A program made the translations under genes and the position numbers. A stretch of 50,108 bases of DNA. Origin: Mesorhizobium sp. LNHC252B00 (GTDB lineage Bacteria; Pseudomonadota; Alphaproteobacteria; Rhizobiales; Rhizobiaceae). Location of the stretch: contig NZ_AYWO01000007.1 in the NCBI RefSeq assembly GCF_000502955.1, forward strand, positions 61,886 to 111,993, read 5' to 3'. The first letter of the stretch is position 1; every line of letters begins with the position of its first letter. Shown here one piece after another: positions 1-8,968 of the stretch. The notes under the pieces were generated by a model. That model made no database searches and was not told where the DNA came from. It saw nothing but the letters and a program-made list of their open reading frames with translations.

Positions 1-81
1 GAACAAAATCTCCGGCAACGGATGCTGCGCGGTCAAGTCCCGCGGGTCCGGAACCTCGCCGAATACATCCAGAAACACCAT
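1..81 (-). CDS. ISAs1-family transposase, N-terminal fragment (runs off left edge)
   Basis: Only the first 27 codons are in the window, read leftward from an ATG at 81. The peptide begins MVFLDVFGEVPDPRD and continues with HPLPEILF. This matches the start of ISAs1-type transposases: a short aromatic helix, an invariant D-P-R, then a basic/His-Pro-Leu segment leading into an EIL helix (the DDE_Tnp_1-associated N-terminal domain). The catalytic DDE domain would lie outside the window, so intactness cannot be judged. I did not identify the terminal inverted repeat. The call rests on a short stretch and could be a remnant. Confidence 0.55.
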   Translation of the reverse strand, partial: MVFLDVFGEVPDPRDLTAQHPLPEILF

Positions 82-169
82 GCTGACCTCAGATCATCCA
101 GAGGTCCTTTCAGAATCGATTTCCGCACACCACACAAGAGTCCCTTTGTACTCATGTGCGATTCCCCTG

Positions 170-268
170 CCCGCAAGGGGGGAGATTGGCAGCGTTGATG
201 TCCCGCCAACCTTCCAATCTTGGAGATTGGCGAAAGCCGAGGCGACATCCGATCTCCCCCCTTGCGGG
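170..268. repeat. Intergenic palindromic repeat with 17-bp arms
   Basis: The arm at 170-186 (CCCGCAAGGGGGGAGAT) is perfectly complementary to the arm at 252-268. The sequence between them holds further short inverted repeats (TTGGC/GCCAA type). The G-run/C-run arms with a CTTGCGGG core resemble the intergenic elements at 21834-22000 and 48337-48368, so this is probably one member of a dispersed rhizobial repeat family. It lies between the 3' end of the oligopeptide ABC operon and the transposase start and could end transcription of the operon. The rest of 82-335 shows nothing else recognisable. Confidence 0.6.
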
Positions 269-335
269 GGAGATGCCGGGCAGGGCAGAGGGGGGTGCTG
301 TCCCTCCGAGTTTAGAAGTGTCTGCGCACCACCCA

Positions 336-2084
336 TCACCCTTCCACCCTCGCCATATGATCCCGCCCAAACTGCTCCCATTTCGCCGGAGCCGGCTCAA
401 ACCCCTGCGGCCGCACAAGCGAGGGAACCTGGCGCGTATCAAGCTCGAAATGCTCGTGCCGTCGGTCGATGGTCGGAACGGCGGCAATGAGTTTTTTGGT
501 ATAGGAATGCTTCGGTTGCGACAGCACCGAGGTCGCGTCACCGATCTCGACGATCTGGCCGGCATAGATGACGGCGATCCTGTGCGCGATCCGCTCGACG
601 ACCGCCATGTCGTGCGAGATGAACAGATAGGCTAGCCCGAACTCGCGCTGCAAATCGACCAGCAGCTCCAGCACTTTCGCCTGTACCGAGACATCTAGGG
701 CGGACACGGCTTCGTCGAGGACGACGACGGAAGGGTTGAGCATCAGTGCGCGGGCGATGCACAGCCTTTGCCGCTGGCCGCCGGAGAATTCATGGGGGTA
801 GCGCTCCAGGCTGTTTTTCGGCAGGCCGACGCGTTCCAGCAGGCTCGCCATCCTGGCCCGCGTTCCGGCATCGACCCGACCGCCGGTGGCGATCACCGGT
901 TCGGCCAGGATGCTCTCGATGCTGAGCCTCGGATTGAGCGACGCGTAGGGGTTCTGGAACACCATCTGCACGGGCAGGGCGCTTTGCTGAGCAGACGCTT
1001 TTCTAGCGCCGACCGAGAAGCTGCCGCGCGTCGACCGCACCAACCCCAGGACGGCACGCGCGGTGGTCGATTTGCCTGAACCGCTCTCGCCGACGATGGC
1101 CAATGTTTCGCCCGGCATCAGGTCGAAATCGACGCCGTCGACGGCATGCACGGCGCCGGTGGCGCGGCTGAAGAAACGGCTCTTGAGAGGAAACCGCACC
1201 ACGAGGCCGTCGACCTTCAAGGCCGGCTCGTGGCTCGCGACCTTGTCGCGCCGTCCGTCCGAACGCGTTGTGCTCCCATTGGTGAAATGCGGCACGTCCT
1301 GCAGCAGATGCTGCGTATAGGGATGCTGCGCATTGTCGAGGATCTGGTTCAACTCGCCTTGCTCGACGGCCTGGCCGTTCTGCATCACCATCACCTTGTC
1401 GGCGATGCCGGCGACCAGGCCAATGTCGTGCGTGATGAAGATCATCGACATGCCGGTTTCCCGCTTCAGTTCGGCAAGCAGCGCCATGATCTGCGCCTGC
1501 ACCGTCACGTCGAGTGCCGTCGTCGGCTCGTCGGCGATCAGCAGGCGCGGATTGCAGGCCAGGGCAATGGCGATCATCACCCGCTGCAACATGCCGCCCG
1601 ACAGCTGGTTGGGCGTGTATTTCAGCCGCCGCGCGGCATCGGGAATGCGCACGCGGTCGAGCGCATCCTTGGCCGCTGCCGTGGCTTGCCTGCCGGTCAG
1701 GCCGCGGTGCAGGCGAAAGGATTCCTCGATCTGCCAGCCGATAGTCAGCACCGGGTTGAGCGAGGTCATCGGCTCCTGGAAGATCATGCCGATCTCGGCG
1801 CCGCGAATGCCGGTCAGTTGCGGTTCGGTCGCGGTCATCAGGTCGAAAAGGCTGCCGTCGGCGCGTTTCAGCGTCATGGCGCCGCCGGTGATGCGGCCGC
1901 CGCCGAAATCGATGAGGCGGTTGATCGAGAGCGCGGTGACGGACTTGCCCGAGCCGCTTTCGCCGACTATGGCCAGCGTCTCGCCATCAGCCAGATCGAA
2001 GCTTATGCCGCGCACCACCTCGTTGGCTTGCGGATCGCGGCCGAAGCCAACGCGCAGGTCGCGAACGGACAGCAGCGGCATCAT
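336..2084 (-). CDS. Oligopeptide-type ABC transporter, fused double ATPase (DppD-DppF type)
   Basis: This 582-residue protein carries two complete ABC ATPase domains and would energise the two permeases encoded just upstream. The first domain has a Walker A at residues 41-48 (GESGSGKS), the signature LSGGM at 161 and a Walker B ending ADE near 186. The second has a Walker A at about 332-339, the signature FSGGQ at 433 and a Walker B with DEAVSALD, where most relatives have DEP. The start is the ATG at 2084, which overlaps the stop of the upstream permease (ATGA) and implies translational coupling. It is the last gene of the importer operon. Given murQ and a sugar kinase upstream, the substrate is probably a muropeptide or MurNAc derivative. 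This is an inference from context; the sequence alone says only oligopeptide/nickel family. Confidence 0.9.
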   Translation of the reverse strand: MMPLLSVRDLRVGFGRDPQANEVVRGISFDLADGETLAIVGESGSGKSVTALSINRLIDFGGGRITGGAMTLKRADGSLFDLMTATEPQLTGIRGAEIGMIFQEPMTSLNPVLTIGWQIEESFRLHRGLTGRQATAAAKDALDRVRIPDAARRLKYTPNQLSGGMLQRVMIAIALACNPRLLIADEPTTALDVTVQAQIMALLAELKRETGMSMIFITHDIGLVAGIADKVMVMQNGQAVEQGELNQILDNAQHPYTQHLLQDVPHFTNGSTTRSDGRRDKVASHEPALKVDGLVVRFPLKSRFFSRATGAVHAVDGVDFDLMPGETLAIVGESGSGKSTTARAVLGLVRSTRGSFSVGARKASAQQSALPVQMVFQNPYASLNPRLSIESILAEPVIATGGRVDAGTRARMASLLERVGLPKNSLERYPHEFSGGQRQRLCIARALMLNPSVVVLDEAVSALDVSVQAKVLELLVDLQREFGLAYLFISHDMAVVERIAHRIAVIYAGQIVEIGDATSVLSQPKHSYTKKLIAAVPTIDRRHEHFELDTRQVPSLVRPQGFEPAPAKWEQFGRDHMARVEG

Positions 2085-2920
2085 GCCGGCGCTCTCCGCA
2101 TCTTCGGGTCGAGGATATCGCGCAGGGCATCGCCAAGCAGGTTGAAGCCGAGGATGCTGATCATGATCGTCAGGCCCGGAAAGATCATCAGCCAGGGGGC
2201 GGTCTCCATCAGATTGCGGCTGTCGCTCAGCATCAGGCCGAGCGAGGCCGCCGGCGGCTGTGTGCCGAGGCCAAGAAAGCTCAGACCGGCTTCGGTCAAA
2301 AGCGACCATGCCAGCGCCAGCGTCACCTGCACGGTCAAGGGCGCCACCAGATTGAGCAGCAGATGGCGCGTCACGATGTAGCCGGAACTGCTGCCGAAGG
2401 TGCGTGCGGCATCGACGAATTCACGCGCCTTGAGCGACAGTGCAGGGCCACGCACCACGCGGGTGAATATCGGAGTGTAGACGATGCCGATGGCAACGAC
2501 GCTGGTCCAAGTGCCGGGTCCAGCGACGGTGACGATGAGCAGCGCCAAAAGGATGGCCGGGAAGGCCAGCAGCACATCCATGATCCGCATGACAGCACCG
2601 TCCCAGCGGCGGCCGAGCCAGGCGGCGGCCAGCCCGAGCACGGTGCCAGCCAGAGCGGCGAAGGCCACCGAAAAGAAGGCGACCGTGAAGGACTGGCCGA
2701 TGCCTGCCATCAGCCGGCTAGCCACGTCGCGGCCAAACAGGTCGGTACCCATCCAGTAGACGCCGTTGGGGGCATGCAGTCGGTCGACGCGGTACTGCGT
2801 GATGGGATTGTGCGGCGTCAGCCCCAGCATGGCAAGCATGGCGACCGTGATATAGACGCCGACGATGACGCCGCCGATGCGGCCGCTGCTATGGCCGAAG
2901 ATGGCGCGCAGGATGCGCAT
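2081..2920 (-). CDS. ABC transporter permease, DppC/OppC type
   Basis: This inner-membrane permease of 279 residues has an N-terminal membrane segment (about 12-35), then the conserved GTD-x-FGRDV loop typical of DppC/OppC proteins, and five further membrane segments. The cytoplasmic ATPase-docking (EAA-like) loop reads REFVDAARTFGSS. The start at 2920 gives MRILRAIFG and overlaps the last base of the dppB-like stop codon (TGATG). Its own stop overlaps the ATPase start. These overlaps make the three genes a tightly coupled unit, which fits a fixed permease/ATPase stoichiometry. A longer upstream reading frame exists but only shadows dppB. Confidence 0.9.
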   Translation of the reverse strand: MRILRAIFGHSSGRIGGVIVGVYITVAMLAMLGLTPHNPITQYRVDRLHAPNGVYWMGTDLFGRDVASRLMAGIGQSFTVAFFSVAFAALAGTVLGLAAAWLGRRWDGAVMRIMDVLLAFPAILLALLIVTVAGPGTWTSVVAIGIVYTPIFTRVVRGPALSLKAREFVDAARTFGSSSGYIVTRHLLLNLVAPLTVQVTLALAWSLLTEAGLSFLGLGTQPPAASLGLMLSDSRNLMETAPWLMIFPGLTIMISILGFNLLGDALRDILDPKMRRAPA

Positions 2921-3879
2921 CAGGACTCCCCCAGCCGGATGCGCGGATCGAGCGCGACATAGGCGAGATCGACCAGAAGATTGACGATCATGAAGTTCAA
3001 GGCGATGAACAGCACGCTGCCCTGCACCAGCGCGTAGTCGCGCTGCTGGATCGCGTCCAGCACCATGCGACCGAGGCCGGGCAGCGCGTAGATCTGCTCG
3101 ACGATCACCGCGCCGCCCAGGAGGTAGCCGAACTCGATGCCGCTCAGCGTCACGACCGGGATGAGCGCGTTGGGCAGAGCGTGCCGCCAGATGACGCTGC
3201 GCGCCGAGGCGCCCTTGCTGCGCGCGGTCCGCACATAGTCGTCGCTCAACACGTCGAGCATGGCCGAACGCGATATGCGGGTGACCGACGCGGCGAAGGC
3301 GAAACCGAGCGTGATGGCGGGCAGGATCAATTGGCTGAGATTGCGCAAGGGATCCTGCCACAGCGGCGCGAACTCGCCCATCGCCGGCAGCACGCCGAAG
3401 CCGGCCGACAGCGTGTAGATGATCAGCAGGCCCAGCACGAAGCTCGGCGTCGACTGGCCGATCATGGCGGCGATGCGCACTCCCAAATCGGACAGCTTCT
3501 CGTTGTGGGTGGCGGCATAGATCCCGGCCGGCATGCCGGCAGCGAGCGCGATGACCATCGACAGCACGGCCAGTTCGAGCGTCAGTGGGAAGCGCTCGAG
3601 GATGACGTCGAGCACCGGCCTGCCATAGGTGACCGAGATGCCGAGATTTCCATGCAGGATGCCGCCTATCCAGCGCCAGTACTGGACGAACCAGGGCTGG
3701 TCGGTGCCGAAATAGGCGGCGAGCGAGTCACGCTGCGCCGGTGTCAGCAGCCCGGCTTCGGTGCCCAGCATCGCCGTGATCGAATCGCCCGGCACCATCC
3801 GGATCGCCACGAAGACCAGGATGGACACGCCAAGCAGGACGAGAGGAAACGTCGCCAGTCGTCGCATCAGATAGTTCAC
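2920..3879 (-). CDS. ABC transporter permease, DppB/OppB type
   Basis: This 319-residue permease starts with the family-typical N-terminus MNYLMRRL, a first membrane segment at about 9-29 and an extracytoplasmic region with the VPGDS motif. Five more membrane helices follow, with the docking loop YVRTARSKGAS and the C-terminal LDPRIRLGES common in DppB homologues. The start is a GTG at 3879 preceded by a GAGAGGA ribosome site. It forms the transport channel with the DppC-like protein. It is separated from the binding-protein gene by 113 bases that hold a strong palindrome (3899-3973). Confidence 0.9.
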   Translation of the reverse strand: MNYLMRRLATFPLVLLGVSILVFVAIRMVPGDSITAMLGTEAGLLTPAQRDSLAAYFGTDQPWFVQYWRWIGGILHGNLGISVTYGRPVLDVILERFPLTLELAVLSMVIALAAGMPAGIYAATHNEKLSDLGVRIAAMIGQSTPSFVLGLLIIYTLSAGFGVLPAMGEFAPLWQDPLRNLSQLILPAITLGFAFAASVTRISRSAMLDVLSDDYVRTARSKGASARSVIWRHALPNALIPVVTLSGIEFGYLLGGAVIVEQIYALPGLGRMVLDAIQQRDYALVQGSVLFIALNFMIVNLLVDLAYVALDPRIRLGES

Positions 3880-3898
3880 GCGAAGAAGTCCTCTCGTC

Positions 3899-3973
3899 TA
3901 GAGCATGATGCCGAAAAGTGTGAAGCGGTTTTCTTGGACAAACGGATATCGTTTGTCCAGACATCATGCTCTA
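3899..3973. repeat. Rhizobial intergenic palindrome between binding protein and permease genes
   Basis: Outer arms TAGAGCATGATG (3899-3910) and CATCATGCTCTA (3962-3973) are perfect complements. An inner pair, TGGACAAAC (3935-3943) and GTTTGTCCA (3951-3959), forms a second hairpin. The AGAGCATGATGCCGAAAAGTG core resembles a dispersed intergenic element known to me from rhizobial genomes. Its position directly after the binding-protein gene would let it act as an mRNA-stabilising or attenuating hairpin, leaving the binding protein more abundant than the permeases. That role is inferred. Confidence 0.7.
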
Positions 3974-3992
3974 TCTCTAAAGCCTGCGGCGA

Positions 3993-5510
3993 CTACTGCT
4001 GAATGGTAACCTTACTCAGGCTGAACAGCGTGCCGATGGGCGTCGGCACGAACCCGGCGATGTTCTTCTGCTGGGCCGTATAGCTGTAGGACGTGTAGAG
4101 CCAGATCCACGGCGACATTTCGGTGAGATGCTTCTCGAACGCGGCGAAGATCGCCTTGCGTTTTGCCGGATCGGTTTCGGCGCGGCCCTGCTGCATCTGG
4201 CTGTCGAGCGTGTCGTCGATGTAGTTCGCCACCTTCTGCAGATTGCCCGCCTTGGTCCAGTAGCGGTTGTACATGGTGTAGGGATCGGCGCGGCCGCCGT
4301 TCAAGGCGATCGCCATGTCGAAGTCGCCCTTCAGCCAGGCATCGACATAGACGTTGAGCTCCATCATCTTGATGTCGAGCTTGACGCCGATTTCGGCGAG
4401 CTGCGACTGGATGACCTGGGCCTCCGCCGCTGCCGTCGGCGGTTCGCCGGTGGCGCCGATTACGGTCGCCGAAAAGCCGTCGGCATAGCCGGCCTCTTGC
4501 ATCAGCTTCTTGGCCTTTTCGACGTCGCGCTTGTAGCAGAACAACTGACTCGGGTCGGTCGCGAGCGCCGGAATGGTGAGCGGCCCGGTGACCTTGCCTT
4601 CGCCCAGCGAAGCGGTGTCCAGCACTTCCTGGCGGTCGATGGCGCAGGAGATGGCCTGGCGCACCTTGAGCTCGGTCATCGGCTTGCGCGACGGATTGAG
4701 CTGCAGCACGTGATAGGCGAGCACCGGCACGCGGTTCAGCTGCAGGCTGGATTCCTTCGGCACCAGCGTGGCGACCAGCGGGTCGTTGAGCAGCGCGAAA
4801 TCGATCTGCTTGGTGCGCATGGCGGCCAGGATCGCCGCTTCATCGGGAAGCACGCTGATTTCGATGCCGTCGACACCGGTTGCGCCCCCGGCCCAATCCT
4901 TGTTGGCGCTCAAGACTTCCTTGGCGTTAGGGTCCCATTTGTCGAGCTTGAAGGGTCCCGAGCCTAAAGCCTTGGTGCCGATCGAGCCGGCCTTGATTTC
5001 GCCGGCCGGGACGATGGCCGCGTTGACGTCGCTCATCGCGGTCAGGATGGGCGCATCGGGCTGCGACAGATGAAACACCACGGTCGCTGCATCCGGCGTA
5101 TCGATGCTTGCGATCGACAGAAAGTTGGCACGAGCCGCAGCCCCCGTCTTCTCGTCGAGGATGCGTTCGAACGATGCCTTGACGTCGGCCGAGGTCACGG
5201 CGGCGCCGTCCTGGAATTTCGCCTTGGGGTCGAGCTTGAAGGTCAGCTCCTTGCCGTCCTTGGAGAACTCCCAGGAGGTGGCGATGGCAGGGATGATCTG
5301 CAGGCTGGCGTCGACCCGCACCAGCGGCTCATAGATCAGCTCCAGCAGCCGCAGCGACGAAAACGCCGTCTGCTTGTGCGGATCAAGTCCCGTGGCGTCC
5401 TGTGACCAGGCCATGTGCAGCGTTGCCGCGTGGCTCGAAACCGTCGCAATGCCGAGCATCGCGGCCAGCGTGATACCTGAAAGCAGTGTTCTTGTGAGAT
5501 GCCTTGCCAT
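3993..5510 (-). CDS. Periplasmic oligopeptide-type substrate-binding protein (SBP_bac_5)
   Basis: This 505-residue secreted protein begins MARHLTRTLLSG and has a Sec signal peptide ending near SSHA-ATLHMAW. The mature part opens with the family pattern SQDATGLDPHKQTA and LLELIYEPLV, followed by the K-x-L-T-F-K-L-D-P-K-A-x-F-Q-D-G segment characteristic of DppA/OppA proteins. The start at 5510 has AGGGAGA upstream; a longer frame to 5588 lacks such a site. It is the receptor of the importer and the first gene after murQ on the same strand (96-base gap). Linkage to murQ suggests a peptidoglycan fragment as ligand. The binding pocket cannot be judged by eye. Confidence 0.88.
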   Translation of the reverse strand: MARHLTRTLLSGITLAAMLGIATVSSHAATLHMAWSQDATGLDPHKQTAFSSLRLLELIYEPLVRVDASLQIIPAIATSWEFSKDGKELTFKLDPKAKFQDGAAVTSADVKASFERILDEKTGAAARANFLSIASIDTPDAATVVFHLSQPDAPILTAMSDVNAAIVPAGEIKAGSIGTKALGSGPFKLDKWDPNAKEVLSANKDWAGGATGVDGIEISVLPDEAAILAAMRTKQIDFALLNDPLVATLVPKESSLQLNRVPVLAYHVLQLNPSRKPMTELKVRQAISCAIDRQEVLDTASLGEGKVTGPLTIPALATDPSQLFCYKRDVEKAKKLMQEAGYADGFSATVIGATGEPPTAAAEAQVIQSQLAEIGVKLDIKMMELNVYVDAWLKGDFDMAIALNGGRADPYTMYNRYWTKAGNLQKVANYIDDTLDSQMQQGRAETDPAKRKAIFAAFEKHLTEMSPWIWLYTSYSYTAQQKNIAGFVPTPIGTLFSLSKVTIQQ

Positions 5511-5606
5511 TTTCGTCTCCCTTTGTGATTTGACTCGATGCCTTGCAGTTCTGCCGACCGCTTCCAAGACACACATGCTTTGGACCATCGGCCCAGTCTA
5601 TGCGGC

Positions 5607-6530
5607 TCACGCCGTTATGTCGCTGATTGCCTTTCGCAGGAACCCGCAGGCCTTGCCGAGAGCCGCGCGCGCCTCCTCGACACCCATGCCGGTGATCGTC
5701 ACCAGAATCGCCAGCTTGACATCGTTGCCGGTCTGGCCGAGCGCTTGCTTTGCCTGTCGCGCCGTACAGCCGGTCGTCTGCATGACGATCCTGATCGCCC
5801 TCGCGACAAGCTTCTTGTTCGACGGATTAAGGTCGACCATCAGGTTTTGGTAACTCTTGCCGATGCGGATCATCGAAGCGGTGGTCAGCATGTTGAGCAC
5901 CAGCTTCTGCGCGGTTCCCGACTTAAGCCGGGTCGAGCCGGTGAGCACCTCCGGGCCGACGACCGGCGAGATGGCAATGTCGGCGATGCCGGCGATGGTG
6001 GAGGCCGGATTGCAGGACAGGGCGACCGTCGTTGCGCCCACCTGTTTGGCATAGTTCAATCCACCGATGACATAGGGCGTACGGCCGCTGACCGCGATGC
6101 CGACCACCACGTCGTCTGCCGTGAGCGTGATCTCCCGTAATGCCTTGGCGCCCATTTTCGGATCGTCCTCGGCGCCTTCCGTCGACCGCACCAGGGCGTC
6201 GGGACCGCCGGCGATCAGGCCGACCACCATGCCTTCGGGCACGCCGAAGGTGGGCGGACACTCCGATGCATCGAGAACGCCAAGCCGGCCGCTGGTGCCG
6301 GCGCCCATATAGACAAGCCGCGCGCCTCTCTGGAAGGCAAGCACGATACGGTCCACCGCGGCAGCGATTTCAGGCAGGACCTTTTCGACAGCCGCCGCAA
6401 CAGCCTTGTCCTCGTCATTGATCTTGCGCAGGACGTCGATGGTCGGCAGCAAGTCGATGTCAATCGTCCTTGGGTTCCGGCCCTCGGAAACCAGCCGGTC
6501 CAGCTCAGACATCAACCTTTGCTCGGTCAT
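5607..6530 (-). CDS. murQ: N-acetylmuramic acid 6-phosphate etherase
   Basis: MurQ cleaves the D-lactyl ether of MurNAc-6-phosphate to give GlcNAc-6-phosphate and D-lactate in peptidoglycan recycling. The 307-residue protein is one SIS domain with the hallmark [19 protein letters not shown]. The proposed catalytic glutamates are at residue 90 (ASECPPT) and residue 121 (GAED), matching Glu83/Glu114 of E. coli MurQ. The signature SGRTPYV and the segment [16 protein letters not shown] are also present. The start [13 protein letters not shown] at 6530 is typical of rhizobial homologues; an in-frame start at 6572 is possible. The gene heads the run murQ, binding protein, permeases, ATPase, and an operator-like palindrome lies 150 bases upstream. 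Confidence 0.95.
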   Translation of the reverse strand: MTEQRLMSELDRLVSEGRNPRTIDIDLLPTIDVLRKINDEDKAVAAAVEKVLPEIAAAVDRIVLAFQRGARLVYMGAGTSGRLGVLDASECPPTFGVPEGMVVGLIAGGPDALVRSTEGAEDDPKMGAKALREITLTADDVVVGIAVSGRTPYVIGGLNYAKQVGATTVALSCNPASTIAGIADIAISPVVGPEVLTGSTRLKSGTAQKLVLNMLTTASMIRIGKSYQNLMVDLNPSNKKLVARAIRIVMQTTGCTARQAKQALGQTGNDVKLAILVTITGMGVEEARAALGKACGFLRKAISDITA

Positions 6531-6679
6531 CCCAGTGCTTTCAAGAGCCACGCGGCACAGCCGGATGAGCATGGCTCGCCGATCGGGAGCGGCATATAGG
6601 GGCCAAGAGCCTATCCTCGCTACCGTGTTTTCTCTGTTAACTTTTTAGAATTGGATATTCGTATCGTCAACAGAAATCT

Positions 6680-6694
6680 GGAATATTTTATTCC
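6680..6694. promoter_or_regulatory. Probable RpiR/MurR operator upstream of murQ
   Basis: GGAATATTTTATTCC is a perfect inverted repeat (GGAATA/TATTCC, 3-base spacer). The same 15 bases, plus the next two (TT), occur at 8969-8983 in front of the regulator gene. Here it overlaps the stop codon of the upstream kinase gene and lies 150 bases before murQ. A related element, GAATTGGATATTC, sits at 6648-6660, closer to murQ. The 157-base gap between the kinase gene and murQ therefore probably holds a second regulated promoter. Assignment to the neighbouring RpiR protein is an inference. Confidence 0.65.
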
Positions 6695-7587
6695 TTCGGG
6701 GCAAGACGCTGCCGTCGGTGAACGGACCTCTTGGCAAGGATGATCGCGCCGGACACGGCATCGCCGTCAGCAGGCTTCAACCGGCGCCGGACATCGGGGG
6801 AGAGCCACGGTTCGAGCGGGCTGGCGAGGCCGCCGAGCAAGGCCACACGCGGCGCGCCTTTTTCGAACAGCACCCGCACCAGCGTATCGATCTGCTCGGC
6901 CGCACTTTGCACGATGCGCCGTCCGACCGGATCGCCTTGATCGGCGTGGCGCATCACCATCGGCGCCAGGGCGGCATAGTCCGTCGGACTTGCGCGATCC
7001 ATCCAGGCGACCGCTTCCATCGGATCGTCTTCGAAACGCTGCATCACTTCTGCCAGAAGTGCTGTCCGCTCATGGCGGCCGTCATGGGCGCGCAACGCCA
7101 GCTGCACGGCTTTCAGGCCGAGATCGGCGCCGCTGCCCTCGTCGGAGATCGGAAAGCCGTAGCCGCCGACACGCAGGTCGCGTCCGTCGACAAAGCCGAG
7201 GCCGATCGAACCGGTGCCGGCGATGACGATGGCGCCGTCCTGGCCCGAATGCGCGCCCAGGCAGGCGCCGACTCCGTCGCTGACGAAATCGATGCTTGCG
7301 AAGGGATGTGCGATCGCCCTGAGTGCTTCCAGCGCGCCCTTGCGGCCGATGCCGGCAAGGGCGATGCCGGCGTGGATCCGGGCGATCTCCGCAGCCCCGA
7401 AGCCCGCCTCTTCGACCGCCGTGCCAAACGCTTTCGCGACCGACGCCCAGGCGGCGTCGATGCCGAGCCGCGTCGTTGCCGGGCCCGACAGCCCTTGTCC
7501 CAGCACGGTTCCATCCGAGTCCTCGATGCGGGCGCGACAGCCGGTGCCGCCGCCGTCGACGCCGAGAAAATGGCGCCCCGGGCTCAT
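6688..7587 (-). CDS. BadF/BadG/BcrA-type amino-sugar kinase (probable MurNAc/GlcNAc kinase)
   Basis: This 299-residue actin-fold (ASKHA) kinase has a phosphate-1 loop near the N-terminus (LGVDGGGTGCRA), the adenosine-side loop VIAGTGSIGLG and a C-terminal LLGGLASPL. These are features of the BadF/BadG/BcrA/BcrD ATPase family, which includes GlcNAc kinases and the Clostridium MurNAc/GlcNAc kinase MurK. Between murA and murQ the economical reading is that it makes MurNAc-6-phosphate, the MurQ substrate. Specificity is not visible in the sequence. The start is the ATG at 7587, overlapping the MurA stop (ATGA). An upstream extension to 7617 would run inside murA and is disfavoured. Confidence 0.85.
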   Translation of the reverse strand: MSPGRHFLGVDGGGTGCRARIEDSDGTVLGQGLSGPATTRLGIDAAWASVAKAFGTAVEEAGFGAAEIARIHAGIALAGIGRKGALEALRAIAHPFASIDFVSDGVGACLGAHSGQDGAIVIAGTGSIGLGFVDGRDLRVGGYGFPISDEGSGADLGLKAVQLALRAHDGRHERTALLAEVMQRFEDDPMEAVAWMDRASPTDYAALAPMVMRHADQGDPVGRRIVQSAAEQIDTLVRVLFEKGAPRVALLGGLASPLEPWLSPDVRRRLKPADGDAVSGAIILAKRSVHRRQRLAPKE

Positions 7588-8840
7588 GCGCTCAGCCGCT
7601 CGATATCGGCGCCGCACAGGCGCAGCTTGTGGTCCAGTTGCTCATAGCCGCGGTCGAGGTGGTAGACCCGGTTGATGATGGTTTCGCCCTCGGCGACCAG
7701 CGCCGCCAGCACCAGCGACACCGAAGCGCGCAGATCGGTGGCCATCACCTGCGCGCCGTGCAGTTTCGCGCCGCCGCGCACCAGCGCCGTGGTGCCCTGC
7801 AGTTTGATGTTGGCGCCGAGCCGCATCAATTCGGGAGCATGCATGAAGCGATTCTCGAAGATGGTTTCACGTAGCAGCGATGCGCCGTCAGTGCAGCACA
7901 TCAGCGCCATGAACTGCGCCTGAAGGTCGGTCGGAAACCCCGGATAGGGTTCCGTGGTGAGATCGATAGCCTTGAGCGGCCTATCGCGCGAGACGATAAG
8001 CCCGCGGTCGCCGGGCCATACGCTGACGCCGGTGGCCTCCAGCAATTGCACTACCGAGGCCATGTGCTCGAGCCGGGCGTGGGTCAGCTCTAGTTGGCCG
8101 CCGGTGATCGCAGCGGCAATCGCATAGGTGCCGGCCTCGATTCGGTCCGGGATGATGTCGTGCCTGGCCGCATGCCAGTTGGTGTCGCCGGCAATCAGGA
8201 TGCGGTGCGTGCCGGCACCCTCGATGCTGGCACCCATGGCGTTGAGGCAAGCGGCGAGATCAGCCACTTCGGGTTCGCGGGCCGCGTTGAGGATCTCGGT
8301 TTCGCCCTTGGCCGTGGTCGCCGCCATCATGGCGGTTTCCGTCGCGCCGACCGACGGTGAGCTTAAGACGATGCGCGTGCCGGTCAGCCCGTTCGGCGCT
8401 GATGCGACGATCGAACCGTTCTCGATGGCAATCCTGGCGCCCAGCGCGGCGAGTGCCGCGACATGCATGTCGACCGGCCGCGCACCGATCGCGCAGCCGC
8501 CCGGCAGCGAAACCCGGGCATGACCGAAACGCGCCAGCAGCGGCGCCAGCACGAGCACCGTCGCCCGCATTTTTCGCACCGTGTCGTAGGATGTCTCCTT
8601 GGATACGGCGGCACTGGTGTCGATCGTCGCGGCATGCGCCGACCGCGTCACTTGGGCGCCGTGAAGCCGCACCACGCCGAGCATGTTTTCGACATCGGTC
8701 ACATCAGGCAGATTGGTCAGTTCGAGCGGGAAGGGGCTGAGCAGCGCGGCCGCTATCTGCGGCAAAGCCGCGTTCTTGGCGCCGGATATGGTGACCGCGC
8801 CTTCCAGTCTTTGTCCGCCGACGATCCGCAATCTGTCCAT
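7584..8840 (-). CDS. murA: UDP-N-acetylglucosamine 1-carboxyvinyltransferase (MurA paralogue in a catabolic operon)
   Basis: MurA transfers enolpyruvate from PEP to UDP-GlcNAc, the first committed step of peptidoglycan synthesis. The 418-residue protein keeps the key residues: Lys22-Asn23 (SGAKNAAL), the catalytic-loop Cys116 in GGCAIGARPVD with Arg121, and the aspartate of GFPTDLQAQ, which matches Asp305 of E. coli. It should therefore be active and fosfomycin-sensitive. What is odd is the place: it is translationally coupled to the sugar kinase and sits under the same probable operator as a MurNAc degradation set, away from any other cell-wall synthesis gene. A housekeeping murA elsewhere in the genome is likely but not shown here. 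Confidence 0.92.
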   Translation of the reverse strand: MDRLRIVGGQRLEGAVTISGAKNAALPQIAAALLSPFPLELTNLPDVTDVENMLGVVRLHGAQVTRSAHAATIDTSAAVSKETSYDTVRKMRATVLVLAPLLARFGHARVSLPGGCAIGARPVDMHVAALAALGARIAIENGSIVASAPNGLTGTRIVLSSPSVGATETAMMAATTAKGETEILNAAREPEVADLAACLNAMGASIEGAGTHRILIAGDTNWHAARHDIIPDRIEAGTYAIAAAITGGQLELTHARLEHMASVVQLLEATGVSVWPGDRGLIVSRDRPLKAIDLTTEPYPGFPTDLQAQFMALMCCTDGASLLRETIFENRFMHAPELMRLGANIKLQGTTALVRGGAKLHGAQVMATDLRASVSLVLAALVAEGETIINRVYHLDRGYEQLDHKLRLCGADIERLSA

Positions 8841-8968
8841 GGTTTGAAACCTTCGTGCGAAAGCCGGTCACACACGGGCGGCTCGCTCTGGAGATGTCGC
8901 TCCGAATTCCGGATCTTGGCCCGATCGGTCGAGAATTAATTCTACGTTCTTGGCTGTCAATCGGAATT

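Noticed and set aside
1146..2381. A 411-codon plus-strand frame over the ABC ATPase gene
   Set aside because: It mirrors the ATPase/permease genes and has no motif of its own.
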